The translations under genes were made by a program, and so were the position numbers. Below are positions 24,436 to 35,042 of a stretch of 64,000 nucleotides of DNA, piece after piece (positions within the stretch are counted from its first letter, which is position 1; every line of letters begins with the position of its first letter). The stretch lies in the NCBI GenBank assembly GCA_031310005.1, contig CM062384.1, positions 2,480,001 to 2,544,000 of the forward strand, written 5' to 3'. The notes below the pieces were generated by a model that worked only from the letters and a program-made list of their open reading frames with translations, searched no databases and had not been told where the DNA came from. The stretch comes from Dactylellina haptotyla (taxonomy: Eukaryota > Ascomycota > Orbiliomycetes > Orbiliales > Orbiliaceae).

Positions 24436-25781
24436 GTCGTCGTTCAGGACTTCTATTTCATCCCTTACTTGATATTAGATTCGCGTTTTTAAACCACCAA
24501 ACTCCCGTGTCTCCACAGAATGACTAGTTTCGTATACGTTTAAATATATCTTGTCCTTGGAGTTTGCTAATTTTGTGATTGGCGAGGCGTGTGCCGTGAC
24601 TTACATAGCCCACCCTCGTGCACTTGTGTCGCCTATGGTTCTGATTCTTGACGGCCGAATTCAAGCCGCGATTGGAAAACGGCAGGCCGTTAGAGGTCAA
24701 GTTAATTATAGCGAGCTGAGCTGGTCGCAGCGCGCGGTTGCAGAAGCTATGGTATTATGCTTAGTCGATGACAAATAATCGAATTCCCTGTGTTGGAGAA
24801 CTTGCAATCGACCGCTACCTGATCGACGGATGAAGAACGAAATGGGCAGCGGGATGCGCGTGTCGCTCAAAACCTTGTTGCAGTTGTAGTTGTTCTCTGG
24901 TATGCAACACACCAAATTTGGTCAATTGACCCTTGGGATGCAGCCCTGTCCAAGCCAAACGTTAAACAGTACAATTATCGATAATTATCACCGCGAGCTA
25001 TAATTTAATGCACCACACACTTACCTATATACAAAGTAAAGAATCAAATATCGGATATTACGCCACATATGATTCTTATGTAGAAATACCGGGACGCAAA
25101 GCCCACCCTGCCCACATCTCCTATTGGCATATCGATCCTAATACAGTCAAACACCCGTAACCTCATACATCTTAGCGAAAAGCGGACCCAGTATATCAGT
25201 GTCGAAGTTTGGCGGCTTATCCTGCAATATAGATACATATGAAGACCTAACAGAACCTCTGGGCAGGCAAGTTTTTCTATTCGTGTCTACATTCTGAGAA
25301 CTATCTGGTTGACTAGCCTGGGAATGAAAGATATGTTGGTAAAGATAAAAGGAGTTAAAGCGTCCTATATCTACAATTGTTGATGTTCTGGTTGATCTTG
25401 CTAATAATAATCTAACTGTCGGTAATCATACAAACCGCCAGATTCGGATTGAAGCGGATCCAAACACCGGGCTATACGATCATAGAGATTCAATCGATTT
25501 CGAAATATTCAACTAGCTTTAACCGCCATATGCTCGCTCTATTCCCCGTTTATGATACTTTATACAGAAAAACGCAAGTTTATATCCTACAAGAAAGAAA
25601 GAAAAGGACAATGCAAAAATCCCCAACAAACTCGCACCCAAAATATGAGATCTCCGGGAAAATAAAATAGTGGTACCCAAATAGCACAACCAAAAACGAA
25701 TGTTGCTTTCTACCCCTCCCGCATGTCTACTCATCTTCTATATAAATAAACCTCCCCTATCGACCTAGCCTCGAGGACTAT
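24436..25781. other. Intergenic, no gene seen
   Basis: About 1.3 kb between minus-strand genes. Open stretches are at most 75 codons and carry no domain. It includes the promoter of the oxygenase gene and the 3' end of the Tvp38 gene. Confidence 0.6.
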
Positions 25782-27158
25782 TCACCTTCCACTCCCCCTC
25801 GAACCCTGCCTTCTATGCCCCCCGCCCTCCATCTCCAGACTGTCATCTTCTACGACCAACAGCTCCTCGGCGTCCTCATCATCCATCAACTCATCACCAG
25901 CGAGCAATCTCCCCTCCTCGTCCCGGTCGCTCTCATACCCGTCATCCACCGCGGTCCTCCCGAACAAATCATTAAACACACCCAAAGCCCTCCCCGCGAT
26001 TCCCTTATTCTTCCCCTGCCCGCCTTCTTCATCCGCATAAGACCTCGAAGAGCCCCCGTTCGCCAGGGTTCGCTCGGCTTCAGCCTCCGCCGGATCGTCG
26101 AAATACCCGTCCTCCTCCCTCGCGCTCCTCTCAAGCTCCGTGCTCTCCCTGCCGTCCACCCGCCTCATCTCATCCCTCTCGAGCTGCTTCGCCCTCTTCA
26201 CGGTCCTATTATAAATATACCACCCCGTCACGAACCCCAAAATCCCGCCACCGATCATACTCCCGTAATTCAACGCCTTCGTCCCCGCGGGCATCTTTTC
26301 CCCGCTCTCCCCGAGCACCTTCATCTGATGTCCGATAAACACGTGAATGAACAACTTGGGACTGGCAACGGCACCCGCAATCGCAAAGTTTACCCACGAG
26401 ACAGTGGGGAACGTGGACATGGCAGCGTTCGAGATGCTGTACGGCAGCGGACAGAGACGGATCATGCAGAGGAGCTTCAATCCGTCGTGTTTAAGCGTGA
26501 GAGAGAGCGCGGCGAACCGTCTGTCCGTCTTGACCATCTTTTGGGCGAAATTCTTGAAATATAACCGACAGGCGAGGAATGCGCACGTGGAACCTACGAC
26601 GGTGCCGGATGCGGCGATGTACCAGCCGTTCGGGACGCCGTAGATGAAGCCCGCGAGGGTCACGGAGGTCGAGTAGCCGATTAGCGGAGGGAAAGCGGAG
26701 ACGAAAGTCCACATGAACAGGATCATGAAGCCGAACGGGAGATCTCTGTGGTATGATCCAATGGTTAGTATCAATTGCTATTATTAACTATCATTTTGGG
26801 GGGATATAAATGTATAGAAATTGGTAACGAACCTCCATTTATCTGCTATCGGCGAGAACCAGTGGAATATAGCTTCGTGGTAGATCAGGCCGAGGAGTAA
26901 CGCTATATTGAGGATTGCCAACAGCGTACACCCGAGGATCTTTTGCACCAGCGTCAATTTCTTCCAATACTGCTTCGCGTGCCGCTGAAGCTTCCACATG
27001 CTGTTGATGAGGTTCGAGGATGCGGATGTGACGGATGCGGTGGAACTCGAGCGCGGACGGCGGCCACCTCGGTTCCAGCTGGGGGATTGCGGCGGCGTGC
27101 CGGCGGGAGGGGAGTACAGCGTCCCCCGAGGGAGTTCGACTGACATTGCATCGGGCAT
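25782..27158 (-). CDS. TVP38: Golgi membrane protein of the Tvp38/TMEM64 (VTT domain) family
   Basis: Two exons, 27158-26833 and 26745-25782, with an 87-nt intron whose removal joins DKWR to DLPFGFMILFMW; 429 residues. The N-terminal ~60 residues are Ser/Pro/Arg-rich and cytosolic. Then come a first membrane segment (~72-92), several more hydrophobic helices, and the VTT/SNARE-associated core with the signature region GFIYGVPNGWYIA, GSTCAFLACR and IRLCPLPYSISNAAMS. The last ~130 residues are a charged, acidic tail (EDAEELLVVEDDSLE). In yeast Tvp38 is a Tlg2-vesicle Golgi protein; VTT relatives (TMEM41B, VMP1) are lipid scramblases. Start choice is open between Met1 and Met5. Confidence 0.93.
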
Positions 27159-27897
27159 TGTTGGGGAGGGTTTATAGATTATGTGCGTATACGTGTGTTG
27201 CCAGGGTGGTGATATTCCGGGGAAGTGAGGGATGTTTTCTGGTTGGGATTGGAGGTTGGAAAGGGAGGCACCAGAGTGCGCTCGAATGCGGCGGTTGATT
27301 CGAACAGAGGAATATCACGAGTATGCGAGCATTGATATCTTCTTCGTATACGGGGCTGGCACGGTAGTTGACGTCGTGGTTCGATGCGATGAGCTGAGGC
27401 CCACCGTGGCTAGTAGCTTGGCTTGCACCGAGAAGTGAGCTCGAGGGATCCTCCGAATGGTGTACGGTGCAGACGACGCAAAGGGCTATCTGATATCGAT
27501 TCGAATGTCACCCGGTGACGATAGTATCTCGAGAGGACGGTGGACAGAATAACGAGAGGAGATGGAGGAGTGGGAGTGGTGGAGCAGAGGCCGTCGGAGG
27601 GATCAACTTTGGCTGACGGGGCTGTTTGCGTAATTCGGCGGCGCACAACACAGTCGACCGACGGCCTGGCCAAGGTTCCCCTGCAGAACGCGGGTTAGTC
27701 AGCCAGTCGAGTCCGGTCCGATCTGGTTCCTGGCTGGCCCCGTTTCAGGACGCCAAAAATAGCCCGCAGCTGGTTTGAACTCGATTGCGATCTATTTCAT
27801 GCACGGAAGGGTTCACGTTTAAACATCGGGGGTGCATGTAAATTGTGCATTGTTATGGTCTATTCGAGTTGGTTCGCATGGATTCGGTTCCGAAAAC
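27159..27897. other. Promoter region of TVP38 and 3' end of the HD gene
   Basis: About 740 bp between tandem minus-strand genes. It contains GC-rich and AT-rich patches but no credible open frame. Confidence 0.55.
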
Positions 27898-28916
27898 TCA
27901 TTTCTGGGCCTCAATGCTACTCCAGAACTTCGCCCGCTCTTCCAGTAGCTCCTTGTTCCATTGACGCACGTAGTCGGTCTTCAGGCGTCTTTCCGCCTTC
28001 ATGAACCTCTCGTGGCTTTTCGTTCCCCTAGCTTCCTTCTCATATTCAAACGCTTGCAAAATCATCTGTCAAGAACAGAATAAAAGTCATATTAGCTGGC
28101 CATCTTGTTATCGTGAAATCAGTGATTTAATATTGCAATGAACTTACGTCGTACACGTCGATATCCTTCACGAATATCGCCTCCTTAGTCTCTCCCGCCT
28201 CGTACTCCTCAAACAGCTCCACAAGCTCCTTGGCCATTGTCGGGTTAACCTTCTCCAGCAAGGTCTTGCTAAAATACTCTATCGTGGTGCTCTCCCGGCG
28301 ATATTTCTCCTCTATATATACAACCCCGGAATAGCGCACGACGGCATTAACATATGGACCCACAAAATACAACCAAGAACCATGGTAGAGCTGAGACCTC
28401 AAAGGATATAGTATAGTATAGTCTCACCTTTAGATATGGGATCCATGGGCGTAAAATCCCCCACCACGCTCTCGGCGATATCGTGCACCAGCGCCATCTT
28501 GATACACTTACCCCGATCGATCTCCTGGTCCGGACACAGCATCGCCAGGATGGCCATCCTGTACATGTGCGATGCGATCGTTTCTGCTCATTTTTAATAT
28601 CAACAAGCGGAATTATTTAACTTGTCAGTGGCAGCCCTCGTGTGATTGTGAAGAAGGTCATTGGTACAAACCTGGCTTCTCAACGCCATCGACAACCCAC
28701 CCCGTCCGCGGTATGTGCTTCAACCGATCGATGATGTGAAGGAACGCCAGTGGGGCGGTAGATGTGCCGCTGGGCAGCGTCAAGGGTTGCAACGTCTCCA
28801 GGCCCGCGAGGGCGCTCTCTACCGTCCATGTTCCTGTGCCTCATTAGAGCGGTAAGCCGGTATGAATAATTGATCGATCGACAGAATATATCACCTTCAG
28901 ACTCCACGTTCTCCAT
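27898..28916 (-). CDS. HD-domain 5'-nucleotidase-like protein (HDDC2/Ygk1 family)
   Basis: Five exons: 28916-28895, 28833-28672, 28583-28428, 28311-28148 and 28065-27898, all in phase; 223 residues, the usual family length. The first exon is only 22 nt. The metal-binding residues of the HD fold are visible: His in ETIASHMYRM (~67), the His-Asp pair in KMALVHDIAE (~95-96), and the family motif ESVVGDFTPMD. These proteins (human HDDC2, yeast YBR242W/YGL101W, bacterial YfbR-like) remove phosphate from deoxyribonucleoside 5'-monophosphates with a divalent metal. It is cytosolic, with no signal peptide. It lies in tandem with TVP38 and shows no operon-like link, as expected in a fungus. Confidence 0.93.
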
Positions 28917-29267
28917 CTTGAATATGCAAGGGAATATTATAGAATATAGTATTTCGGTTGAATTCTTCGTATCCAGCAGTTGGCGGCACAGGACTGCTAT
29001 AACTGTGTTATAATTGTGTTACCAAGCCAAAGGTTCTTATTTGATTGAAGACTGAAAATTTGCTCTCATTAAAGCTCACAACAGGAGATCACATCGATGG
29101 AGAGCAATTTGCAACACCTACACCAACGCACACATACTCTATGTTCATAGGCAGGTTCTCACCTCGACTTGACAAAAGTTCAAACTGGCTTCCAACATTA
29201 ACCAACAATATACTTTTAGAACACATTCTTTCCCGTTAGAATCCCATATATCTTAAAGATTTCCTCT

Positions 29268-30043
29268 TTATCCATTACGCCCCAACGAAAAGCGATACCG
29301 CGGGCGTGTGTACGCTTCAAGCCCAATCCCAATAAACAGAACGATTATGCCATGTTAGCATCCAACATAACCCATGAGAATTAAATGATAAATCGGAGAA
29401 TATACAGCACTCACCAGCACATACTCCGTCGATACAATACAATCCGTTCACGCACTCCATTAACAATCCGTCACAGCTCACTAATCATAAAACCACAATT
29501 AAGATACTGTCAAACCTGAAAGTTCCCGGCATGCGAATATTCAGGAGAACTTACTACCACTCGTCATGTCTATAGTATAGAAGAAGCAGCAGTAATCGAT
29601 CAGCATATTTATATTCTATGCACCATGCACGCGAGCCGTTAAACGCCTCGAAAATATAAACAAAATCGTATCGACTTACACCGCTTGCAAATACCATCCA
29701 CCTCCGAGCATCCCAACCCGGAGACGCAGCAGATGCCCATCCCGCAAACCTCTGCGAGTTCTGTCCGAGCCGTGTGTTCATTAGCCTCAATCGCGTCTTC
29801 ACAGACTTGACTACCTTGAAGAAATAACAAACTCGCGTTCCTCACCTCCAAAACGTTTACATTCCGGGTTATGTAGAACATGCGCTTCTAAAAGCAAGAA
29901 ATTCGGATCATCAGATATATATCGAATATACCCCGGACGGTGTCTTGTAAGCTAATAAGTTAGTTACCTTTCTTCGCCGGAGTTGAATTCGCAGGCGTCG
30001 CAGCTGCAGCAATCGCGAGGAACAACGTTATAATGACGAGCAT
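29268..30043 (-). CDS. Small secreted ten-cysteine protein with an internal repeat
   Basis: A cryptic gene reconstructed from six exons: 30043-29968, 29887-29846, 29760-29680, 29569-29555, 29480-29415 and 29314-29268; 108 residues. Support: a signal peptide (MLVIITLFLAIAAAATPA); donors GTAACT, GTGAGG, GTAAGT, GTAAGT and GTGAGT; branch-like GCTAATG and GCTAACA; and phases that close throughout. The mature part holds ten Cys in two related halves: CCVSGLGC...DGIC near residue 55 and CVNGLYCIDGVC near 85. An even cysteine count and a repeated spacing argue for a disulfide-bonded secreted protein, effector-like in style. The 15-nt fourth exon is optional: skipping it keeps the frame and only removes five residues. 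The last exon is the least certain. No function is known to me. Confidence 0.55.
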
Positions 30044-30668
30044 TTTGCTTCCTTTAAAAACAAAATAGATTGTATCAGAGTCCACGAAAAGGTATCATTA
30101 CATGAGATGAATTTCATACATCAGTTTATACTTTTATCCGTTCACGTTATTCTACAACATCTCGGTTCCATAACCAGCGCATTTCACCGCACAAGTGGCC
30201 CATCCAAGCGGGATATATATATCGTTCTATGCATCTACTTGTATCATGATTGATAGCTATAGACAACCTACCAGACGCTACTTTTTCCGGTAGCCCGTCG
30301 AAACTTCATCAATAGTATAATCTTAGCATATATAGTTCCCTCTGCTAGAACCGAAATTCAATGCTTTCTAGTCCGCTAAACCCTCTGTGTCCAATCCCGC
30401 TTTACATCATAAAAACTACCTCACTACAGCACTCTCACCAAAAAGAAGTATTCAGTTCCCCAAGAGAAAAAGGTCACGACATTTGTATTCCTATTCTACG
30501 ATATCCAAAAATACCAACATAGAAGAAAACCTCCACACCGTTAACCTCTTTCTAACAAAAACCTCCACCCCTTGTTCATTTCCACCGCGCCCTCGGGGGA
30601 AATATATACCCTGACCGCAGCGAGAAGAAATATTGTAGGTAGGCATGTAGGTGGGTATTTCAGGTGAT
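30044..30668. other. Promoter of the ten-cysteine gene and 3' end of the ACBP gene
   Basis: About 625 bp, AT-rich. Only fragmentary open stretches, best seen as non-coding. Confidence 0.55.
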
Positions 30669-31194
30669 TTACGCAACGCTAGCGATAACCTCCTCTGCGT
30701 AGGCAATGTACTCTGCCTCGGCGGCCTCCTGCGATTTCCCTTCCTCGGACTTCCAGGCGTCCCACTTGGCTTTTCCCTACAGTATCAATAACGGCCCCGG
30801 TTAGCCTGTTCCTTCGTAGTAGAAATCTCGAAGCAACTCCCGAGTCCGACTCGGCTTGATTGTGTCGCGCTAAGTTCGGAGTGCAGGGTCCGGGGAAAGC
30901 GGGCGGTAAAGAGAGGTGGTAAGGAGGTACCTTGAAGTCCATCATTCCCGGACGGGAGGTATTGACGTCACCGACATTGGCCTGCTTGAAGAGACCGTAG
31001 AGCTAGTAAGAGTAGAAACCACCGCCACGTTAGCACCAATGTATTGTTAAGAAACATTCCCGGAAGAGGGAGAGAAGAAAGAAAAAAAAAGAAGCCAGCC
31101 ACAAACGTCATACCTTCAATAACTGCTCGTCGGTGGGCTTGGAAGTCAAGCCGTTGACCTTATCAGCGGCGGCCTGGAACTCTGCAGAAACCAT
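30669..31194 (-). CDS. ACB1: Acyl-CoA-binding protein
   Basis: Three exons, 31194-31114, 31002-30931 and 30776-30669, all ending in phase 0; 86 residues, the exact size of the family. It is a four-helix bundle with the conserved residues of the ACBP fold: the KPTDEQLLKLYGLFKQA segment (helix 2), the turn with TSRPGMMDFKGKAKWDAWK, and the final helix AEAEYIAYAEEV. ACBP carries medium- and long-chain acyl-CoA esters in the cytosol, buffering and delivering them to membrane enzymes, and would feed the elongase pathway that includes the Tsc13 reductase encoded further along. The two introns are 111 and 154 nt, long for this window. Confidence 0.97.
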
Positions 31195-32541
31195 CTTGGA
31201 TATTCGGATTTGCGGAACAAAAAGAAGATATGATATATTCTAAGGTGTAGTGGTAGTGAAAGTGCGAGTGCGAGTGTGTGGTTGTGTTTTGTTGAGAGAA
31301 AGTGGGATGGAGTATACGAGTAGCGACTAGCTTACTTATACCAGCTTTGGTGGGGTAAGTTCTGCGGCGGGGACGGATGGGACGATGGGATGGATGACCG
31401 CCCGTCCAAAAGGAGCAGAACGCACACTTCACCTGCCCTGCGAACCGAGGCATGTGCTCCCTGCACCGACCAGCTTCGCATGAGCTTTCCCAACAACTAT
31501 TTTATATATAAAATAGAATAATCACGGCAGATAGGATAGCATGGCATATCACTCGGACAGCTTCTACGGGGTCACAGGTGTACGCGTACCCTCTAGATCT
31601 TCACCTTCACGCGGATCAGATAGGGAAATATGTGTGTTAAACGGAATGGAAACGCCCAATGATCGATTAGATACTACATACTACTACTTTAAAATATCGT
31701 CTGTAACATACGTATCCATCCCAACCAAGTCGAACCCCCACCCCTCATAAGAGAGGAGAGAGAGAAAAAATATATAAAATAAAAAACCCGTGTATTGAAA
31801 TACCTCCCGAATTCGAATTCCACCAAAACATCCAACAGCAAGTACCGAATCAGAAAGGAAGGAAGGAAAGGAAAGAGTAATTGTGGGAGAAAAAAATATA
31901 CATAGAATTGAAGTGGTAGTATAGTAAAAAGGGTTAGTGAAGTAAAAGTTAAATCCCAGGAAAATAGTCGCTCCCCTTTCCGTCTCTTATAAACAAAAAA
32001 GGAAAAGCCGATAGAACACTGTTTACTTTTCTGGCTTCATGTCCCTGTGCTGTGATCATGAAATTCGCAATCCAAAAGCCGAAGAAGAAATAAAAGAAAG
32101 ATGAAACAAAGGCTAGATGCGGATGGAGAAACAATGCCATGCATCAAACAGACCATGCCTTCAACCTATAAAAAAAGTGGAAAAAAGCCGAATAAGAAGA
32201 AATCAAAGGAAATTCGATGACAAAAGAAAGAAAAAAGAGTAAAAGCTGAAAAACACGTTAAAAATGGCAGGTATTACCGCGAAGATGTATGTGTTCGTGA
32301 AATGGAAAAAATGATAGTGCGCGGAGGAGGAGGTGACAAGTAATTACAGTCGAAAAAGATGCAGACGAATGCCCGCACAAAAGCGGGGGTATCATCTCGA
32401 GGGAGGGGAAGAATAGAAGAACGCCTTTCCGCATATCATTACATCCTCGTCGCTCTCAAAAATAAATAAATATTATCCGGATCGGAAGAGATATAAATAT
32501 GTATCCAAAAGGGAAAGAAAAGGTGGCGGATCGTCTATGTT
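31195..32541. other. Intergenic, no gene seen
   Basis: About 1.35 kb: promoter of the acyl-CoA-binding protein gene and a long AT-rich 3' region of PalI rich in A/G runs. Open stretches do not exceed about 96 codons, and the one at 31163-31453 overlaps the ACBP first exon antisense frame. Confidence 0.6.
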
Positions 32542-35042
32542 TTAGTATCCGAACCCGCCTCGTCGGCCTCGGTTTCCGGCCGGACCGCCCGGGCCTCTTG
32601 ACGGCAGCTCAAAGTCGGGATTGCTGGCCAGTATCTGGTCTTGTTGGCGCGGCCTCCTGTCTCTGCTGCTTCCTGCGCCCGAGCTCTGCGGTGGTGGGGG
32701 TCCTCCGTCACCGGGCCACCGTGGGTTGACACCTCGCTGACTGATGCTCGTAAAGTGGCTGCTAGTCGACATCGCGGGGCTACGCTGACCCGGTTGCAGT
32801 TCTTCGTACGAGCCGCTAGGTTCCTGGTATGCTTCGATGTTTCGGGGCTTTCGTTCACGTTCGCGGGGTGGTGGTGGGCCTTGGTTGTCGATGGCGGCGG
32901 TGTCGGGTGGGTACTCGGCGATTGCCATGGTGGGCGGGGTGTATCCCGGAGTCAAAACCGCGGGCAAGCCAACAGGCGGTGTCGGGGATTCGAAGCGTGG
33001 ATCAATATCCTCGTAGTAATCTTGTGATCGACGCGGCCTCTTAGGAGAGGCCGTGATGTTTGGATGTGGAGAGCCCATAGCCGGTAGCTCAACTGGGAGT
33101 TCTACCGGGTTGTTGATATCAGTTGCGCTGGATGGTTCCTTGCCAGAAGCTGCCCACGCTGTTCTAGGTGGAACATATCTGCACATATTAATTAGCTCCG
33201 CCGACCGTTCTGTAGAGATGTATAATAAGAAACATACTCCTCTTGCGAATATTTGCTGGCAGGGCTTTGAAGAGCAGGGCTGGGAGTTCTGAGCTGTCCG
33301 TGTGGCGCTCCAACGGCCGCTAATCCAACGGGATCCATTGGCATCATGGGAGCGGCGTCCATCTCATAGGCGTTATATCTTTCGTTGGTTGGCTGGGGAG
33401 TTGGGACCACCGGTGGGGGAGAGGCATATCTTGTGTTTTCAGCTGGAGTGAATGATCGATTTTCGGGAGGAATTTGAATTTCATTGGTCGGTCTTCGCGG
33501 TGGCGGTCCGTACAGGCCTCCTTGATCAATCGGAGTCTCATTGGTAGGTCTTCGTGGGGGTGGTCCATAAGGTCCAGCTTGGTCGTATGTCATTTCGTTT
33601 GTAGGTCTCCTGGGCGGTGGGCCGTACATGTTCTCGCTCTCGAATCCTCCCCCTCCACGTCTGTCAAAGTCGGAGCCTGGGTCGCCGCCTCTCATGAACA
33701 AGGGTGGTGGGCCGGGTCCGATATAAGGTCGCTCTTCAACTGAGTTCATCGATCCGTTTGGTCCTCCGTAAAATCCGTTGGGTCCTCCACGACCTCGGAA
33801 GGAACCGCCACCTCTAGGTCCCATACCAGGTCCACCTCTAGGTCCCATTCCTCCGGGTCCTCTTGGGCCGAATCCACCACCACCACGGGGTCCCATTCCT
33901 CCAGGTCCACCTCGCCCGCGCATCATAGGTCCGCCTCTCGGAGGGTAGCCTCCACGACCACCGGCACCCATCATGACTGGTGGGACCGGGGGGGTTCCGT
34001 GTCTGTCGAACGAAGGCGCAGATCCAAAGCCATCGGAATTCATAGTATGATTCGATCGTTGTCTGTTGAGCGATGAGTTGAAATCGGAGGTACCAGGGGT
34101 CGGGTGTCGTGGAACCATAGGGTCGAATCCACCAGGAGCAGTCGGATTAGGGAAACTAGGAAGGTCGTTCTGGGGCTGCGGGGTTTGGCCGCGCGGGTTC
34201 AGCGGAGTCCTATCATTCTCAGCGCTAGTCTTACGGTTGACGTCGAACGTTGCAAATTCGGGAAGCTTTGGCTCGCGCATGGGAGTCGATGAAGTCGCGA
34301 CGGCCGTACTCGAGTTGCTTCCGTAGGCGGCAGCTATGGTGGCTGCCTGTTGTTCGCGGTAGATTTCGCCGTTCATCTCGGCGTTGACGGCAATCCTAGC
34401 CTTCTGAGCCGCCCTGGATACAACGGTACGCCGCATGGCGCAAGTCATGATACCTGCGGTCAGGATGCATATGGTGGCGGCAAGGACGAGCCAGCCGCCC
34501 CATTGCAGATGTGGAATAAAGAGAAGGATATCGACGAGGAAGGCGAGGAGGGACAACAGGAAGGTTGGCAGTGCGAATAGAAGAGTGACCAAAAGGTATT
34601 TGGGGTTGTTCGAAGGGCCGTGCAAATGTGAGCACGCTGCGAGGATCATGAGAACGAGGGTAAAGAAAGCAGCGATTGGGTGGATGATGAGAAGGCTCGA
34701 GAGGGAGTGTCGTGCATTGGACGGGAGGGTGAAGTCCGTCTTTGCGGGGTTCTTCAAAGCGGTATCTAGAGCAAGCAAATATTTTGATGTCAGCATGTCT
34801 GTAGACTACAGATGATCGCTAGCCCATGCGAGGACGGCGCGGGTAATTGACGTACCAGGATTGTAGCCAATCTCGACGGGACTGCAGTCGTTACCGACGC
34901 AGTAGCCGAAGACGCCGTAGGAGACATCCTGATAGGTCGCAAGAGTGATCGGTTTGATGATGGGGACGGAGAGGATGCTGATGAGAAGCAGGGCGAAGGC
35001 TGCGAACAGCAGGATCGTAAGAGGGGTTGCCGCTCTAATCAT
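32542..35042 (-). CDS. palI: PalI/Rim9-type pH-response membrane protein
   Basis: Three exons, 35042-34856, 34765-33238 and 33178-32542, all in phase; 783 residues. Four hydrophobic segments form the SUR7/PalI core: an N-terminal one (~8-28), then LLIIHPIAAFFTLVLMILAA, YLLVTLLFALPTFLLSLLAF and WGGWLVLAATICILTAGIM. The early conserved segment SYGVFGYCVG with a second Cys nearby is typical of PalI. The remaining ~600 residues are cytoplasmic, Pro/Gly/Arg-rich, with GPRGG/RGG-type stretches and three 19-residue repeats starting YGPPPRRPTNE. PalI helps place the alkaline-pH sensor PalH in the plasma membrane upstream of PacC/Rim101 activation. The long disordered tail is normal for filamentous fungi. 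Confidence 0.93.
33456..33626 (-). repeat. Three tandem 57-bp coding repeats in palI
   Basis: Each unit encodes 19 residues beginning YGPPPRRPTNE; the first eleven residues are identical in all three copies and the last eight vary. The repeats lie in the disordered cytoplasmic tail. Copy number of such units commonly differs between strains. Confidence 0.85.

Noticed and set aside
25815-26564. 249-codon plus-strand frame opposite TVP38
   Set aside because: Antisense shadow; the minus strand encodes a clear VTT-domain protein.
29639-29881. An 80-codon cysteine-containing open frame read straight through
   Set aside because: It lacks a signal peptide, and its upstream half is intronic in the six-exon model; only its second half is coding.
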